DNA of 43,014 nucleotides from Methanosarcinales archaeon. Lineage in GTDB: Archaea > Halobacteriota > Methanosarcinia > Methanosarcinales > EX4572-44. Under the pieces are notes generated by a model. The model ran no database searches. It had not been told where the DNA came from and saw only the letters and a program-made list of their open reading frames with translations. The stretch lies in contig RXIJ01000033.1 in assembly GCA_004212095.1 (NCBI GenBank), positions 1 to 43,014 on the forward strand, in the 5' to 3' direction. The position numbers and the translations under genes are program-made. Of this stretch, positions 41,011 through 43,014 are shown one piece after another (positions within the stretch are counted from its first letter, which is position 1; each line of letters begins with the position of its first letter).

Positions 41011-42270
41011 TTATTCCTTCGTAAAAATTGGGGATTCATGAACTTTCGTAATTGAAGAAATCGCTTCATTAATATCTTGTTTTGATTCTTCTGGTGCTCT
41101 ACCTAAAGAATTCAACAAAACTTCTAGAGCAAGGTCTTCAAGTATTCTTCTATTGTTACCAACATCTTCTTTTTTATTAGTAAAATGAAGAAGGTCTTCA
41201 TATATACTTTTACCAAATCTATTAGTAAAAACTCTTTCTTGACGACAAATGATATCCAAACCCGATATTTTTGCTACAGAGGCAATGATCTTACTATTAT
41301 AATAATTGGTTTTTCTAACATTTGATTCACGACCAACGATAAATATTATTCTTGCATTCTTTTTACATAGCTGCTTTAAATGTAAAAACGTTGAATACAT
41401 ATCATATATATATTGAATTACAGTAAGGAATCTATTACTTCTATGTTTACGGTTAGATCCAATTTCTGATCTTGCCGCGACTAGAACCTTTTCACCTAAT
41501 AGCTCCGCAGAGGCTCTATACTGTTGATGATAATTAAATACATTAATGTAAGGAGGTGAAGTAATTACTAAATCAATTAAGTCTTTTTCAATAACGACAG
41601 ATCGAGCATCATCGTTAAAGATATTAATGTTTTTTTTTGTGTAAGGTAGATTTCTGATTAAATTTTTTAAATTATCCCAATATTTTCTTATTAGTTCATT
41701 ATTGGTTCCATTTTTATATGAGTCTATTAGGATGACTAATCCTCTTATAAGTATTAGATGTTCAAATTTGATTTCCGATTTAGATTTTTCAATTAAATAC
41801 CCTATCAAATCTTCTTCATTTAACTGATTTGGTTGTAAAAAAGCATCATCATAATCTGTGCTAGTTAAAACTGATTTCTCAAAATATTCTATTATTTGCT
41901 TTCTCTCTGAATAACTATATTTACAAAAATTATAAATGTTTGATAAATGATATGCAGCAGGATTTATTTCAGTTCCATATGCTTCAATATTTTTTCTCGC
42001 GGCTTCTATAATAAGAGTCCCACTGCCTAAGAAAGGATCGAATACGATAGAATTTTCATAAGCATAGTTTTCCAACAAAAGTTCTATTAATTGTGGTGAA
42101 AATTGTCCATTCCAAGATAGAAGATTACTTCTTACTTTATTTTCAATATTCAGCATCCTTTTATCTATTGAATAATCATATGGAATTTCATGCAAAGATA
42201 TAAAATTCCTATTCATAGAGATATTTTTTGATTCATCTAAATTTGAAATTATACTTTGAGTTTTAGCCAT
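41011..42270 (-). CDS. Site-specific DNA methyltransferase of the R-M pair
   Basis: A 419-residue SAM-dependent amino-methyltransferase. Motif I VFDPFLGSGTLIIEAARKNI (77-85 core), then EINPAAYHLSN, and catalytic motif IV VITSPPYINVFNYHQQYR (237-241 core). TSPPY indicates methylation of an exocyclic amine (N4-C or N6-A), order I before IV. FSPQLIELLLENY is the usual upstream segment. It should protect the site cut by the enzyme encoded next. Start ATG 42270. Confidence 0.88.
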   Translation of the reverse strand: MAKTQSIISNLDESKNISMNRNFISLHEIPYDYSIDKRMLNIENKVRSNLLSWNGQFSPQLIELLLENYAYENSIVFDPFLGSGTLIIEAARKNIEAYGTEINPAAYHLSNIYNFCKYSYSERKQIIEYFEKSVLTSTDYDDAFLQPNQLNEEDLIGYLIEKSKSEIKFEHLILIRGLVILIDSYKNGTNNELIRKYWDNLKNLIRNLPYTKKNINIFNDDARSVVIEKDLIDLVITSPPYINVFNYHQQYRASAELLGEKVLVAARSEIGSNRKHRSNRFLTVIQYIYDMYSTFLHLKQLCKKNARIIFIVGRESNVRKTNYYNSKIIASVAKISGLDIICRQERVFTNRFGKSIYEDLLHFTNKKEDVGNNRRILEDLALEVLLNSLGRAPEESKQDINEAISSITKVHESPIFTKE

Positions 42271-42519
42271 ATATTACATTACCTTTTTTGATTACGTCAA
42301 ACAATTATAAACATATTTGGTGTATTTAGAGTCGCGATGCCTCGGCAACTCATACGAATAACAATTTGAGCCTAACATACACATAACTTCTTCGTTTTTT
42401 GTGAAGTTTTGCATAATCAAAATTTTGGTGATTGTAGCTGGTCATAAACATCTTGTTATCTGCTGTTGCTATGATGTAATTCCTCCGTGCCCATTTTTAA
42501 CGACACGATTGTTATGTTG
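42271..42519. other. Intergenic region, no gene seen
   Basis: About 250 bp upstream of the methyltransferase gene, containing its presumed promoter. Nothing coding is recognised. Confidence 0.4.
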
Positions 42520-42850
42520 ATTATAGATATCACAAAGGATGCACAAAATAGTCGCCTTGCAGTCACTATACCCCGTACTTATAGGTACAGATCTTGTTAG
42601 TGATTTTTTTATAAACATTTTGATTTCTCCCTGTAATTCCCACGTCCCAATATATTTCTCAACAACTTCAAGATCCATGACCAACAGATCCATGATAGCG
42701 CCTCGGAGCCTATAAATGATCAGTGCACCAGTCTCTTAACTGAGGAAAGTGCTGCCTTAAGTATCCTGCTCGTTCTTCCCTTGATTTTTTGTATGTGTTT
42801 CGAGCTCGAAACAAATACGATTTTTTTTACATCAGCCTGAACCACATACC
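42520..42850 (-). pseudogene. IS200/IS605 TnpA pseudogene, copy B
   Basis: Minus-strand frames joined give VFVSSSKHIQKIKGRTSRIL, HFPQLRDWCTDHL, a stop, APRRYHG, then EVVEKYIGT with the Y1 tyrosine, matching copy A block by block. Downstream bases TAGTGACTGCAAG and the degenerate CCCCGTACTTATAGGTACAG also match the end of copy A. Multiple shifts and stops; inactive. Confidence 0.7.
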
Positions 42851-42885
42851 TACCAACAAACATCCAAACACACCACAAAAGACTT

Positions 42886-43014
42886 TCAAGCCTTGCCGGC
42901 AGCCGAAAATGCACTTTCAACAAACATTGGATGCACAAGTTCGATGATCGTTTCAAGATTCACTATATCTTCTTGGTTATATTTTAGAAGCAGTGAAAGC
43001 GCCTCATCACTGCC
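42886..43014 (-). CDS. RNase H-like exonuclease domain protein, 3' end
   Basis: The gene enters from the right edge; the last 42 codons are seen. DEALSLLLKYNQEDIVNLET is the closing block of YprB-like RNase H fold exonucleases, where NQED holds the last catalytic Asp. ELVHPMFVESAFSAAGKA follows, then TGA. Family call rests on this one block. Confidence 0.6.
   Translation of the reverse strand, partial: GSDEALSLLLKYNQEDIVNLETIIELVHPMFVESAFSAAGKA

Noticed and set aside
42720-42956. 78-aa minus-strand frame starting inside the exonuclease 3' end
   Set aside because: A mixed frame of the exonuclease tail and the tnpA relic; the true frames of both are assigned.

Overview
The window comes from a euryarchaeon, most likely of the methanogen / anaerobic alkane-oxidiser branch (Methanomicrobia, Methanosarcinales, Syntrophoarchaeales or ANME-1 type). 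Archaeal markers are a histone, TFB next to Gar1, the archaeal tRNA G10 methyltransferase, a TrmB-type regulator, a DUF2298 membrane protein and an archaeal RNA-ligase-partner gene. The methanogen-type marker is the double-ABC protein AtwA (methyl-coenzyme M reductase system component A2). The branch assignment is inferred from gene content only.

Layout. 1-5.3 kb: partial dCMP deaminase, a tRNA ms2t6A methylthiotransferase with a 72-bp tandem expansion, small secreted and membrane proteins, and an ABC-2 export operon with its own winged-helix regulator. 5.3-7.6 kb: an IS4-type transposase relic, then hemC-cobA (tetrapyrrole/sirohaem/F430 branch). 7.7-10.8 kb: an accessory patch with a DUF4365 nuclease-like gene translationally coupled to an unknown 380-aa protein, a decayed IS200/IS605 tnpA, and a decayed secreted propeller/dockerin gene. 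10.9-21.3 kb: an RNA-ligase-partner gene with a large internal deletion, histone, gar1-tfb, DUF2298, dapL, PHP phosphoesterase, and a ferredoxin-AOR-truA-trmG10 run with overlapping or near-touching genes.

22.3-31.9 kb: transposase remnant, fbp, atwA, mtnA, then a MacB-type ABC operon (secreted CARDB-like protein, FtsX-like permease, LolD-like ATPase) divergent from a TrmB regulator. 32.1-36.2 kb: a second IS4-type relic followed by uvrC-uvrB (coupled). 36.2-43.0 kb: VOC protein, two short elements with GGGGCTGTCA-like inverted ends around an AT-rich two-gene unit (3-TM protein + phospholipase-D-like domain), TauE-type permease fused into a broken GNAT gene, a type II restriction-modification pair, a second decayed IS200/IS605 tnpA, and the 3' end of an RNase H-like exonuclease gene.

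Two features stand out. One is a dispersed intergenic hairpin repeat (arms CTGCACAAC / GTTGTGCAG) found downstream of at least five genes and once as a 46-bp tandem array. The other is the number of broken genes (three IS families, propeller, GNAT, RNA ligase partner), which suggests a genome with active insertion and decay. The best candidates for undescribed systems are the DUF4365 + 380-aa pair (7721-9378) and the PLD-like + 3-TM pair (37171-38069). No tRNA, rRNA or CRISPR array was recognised.
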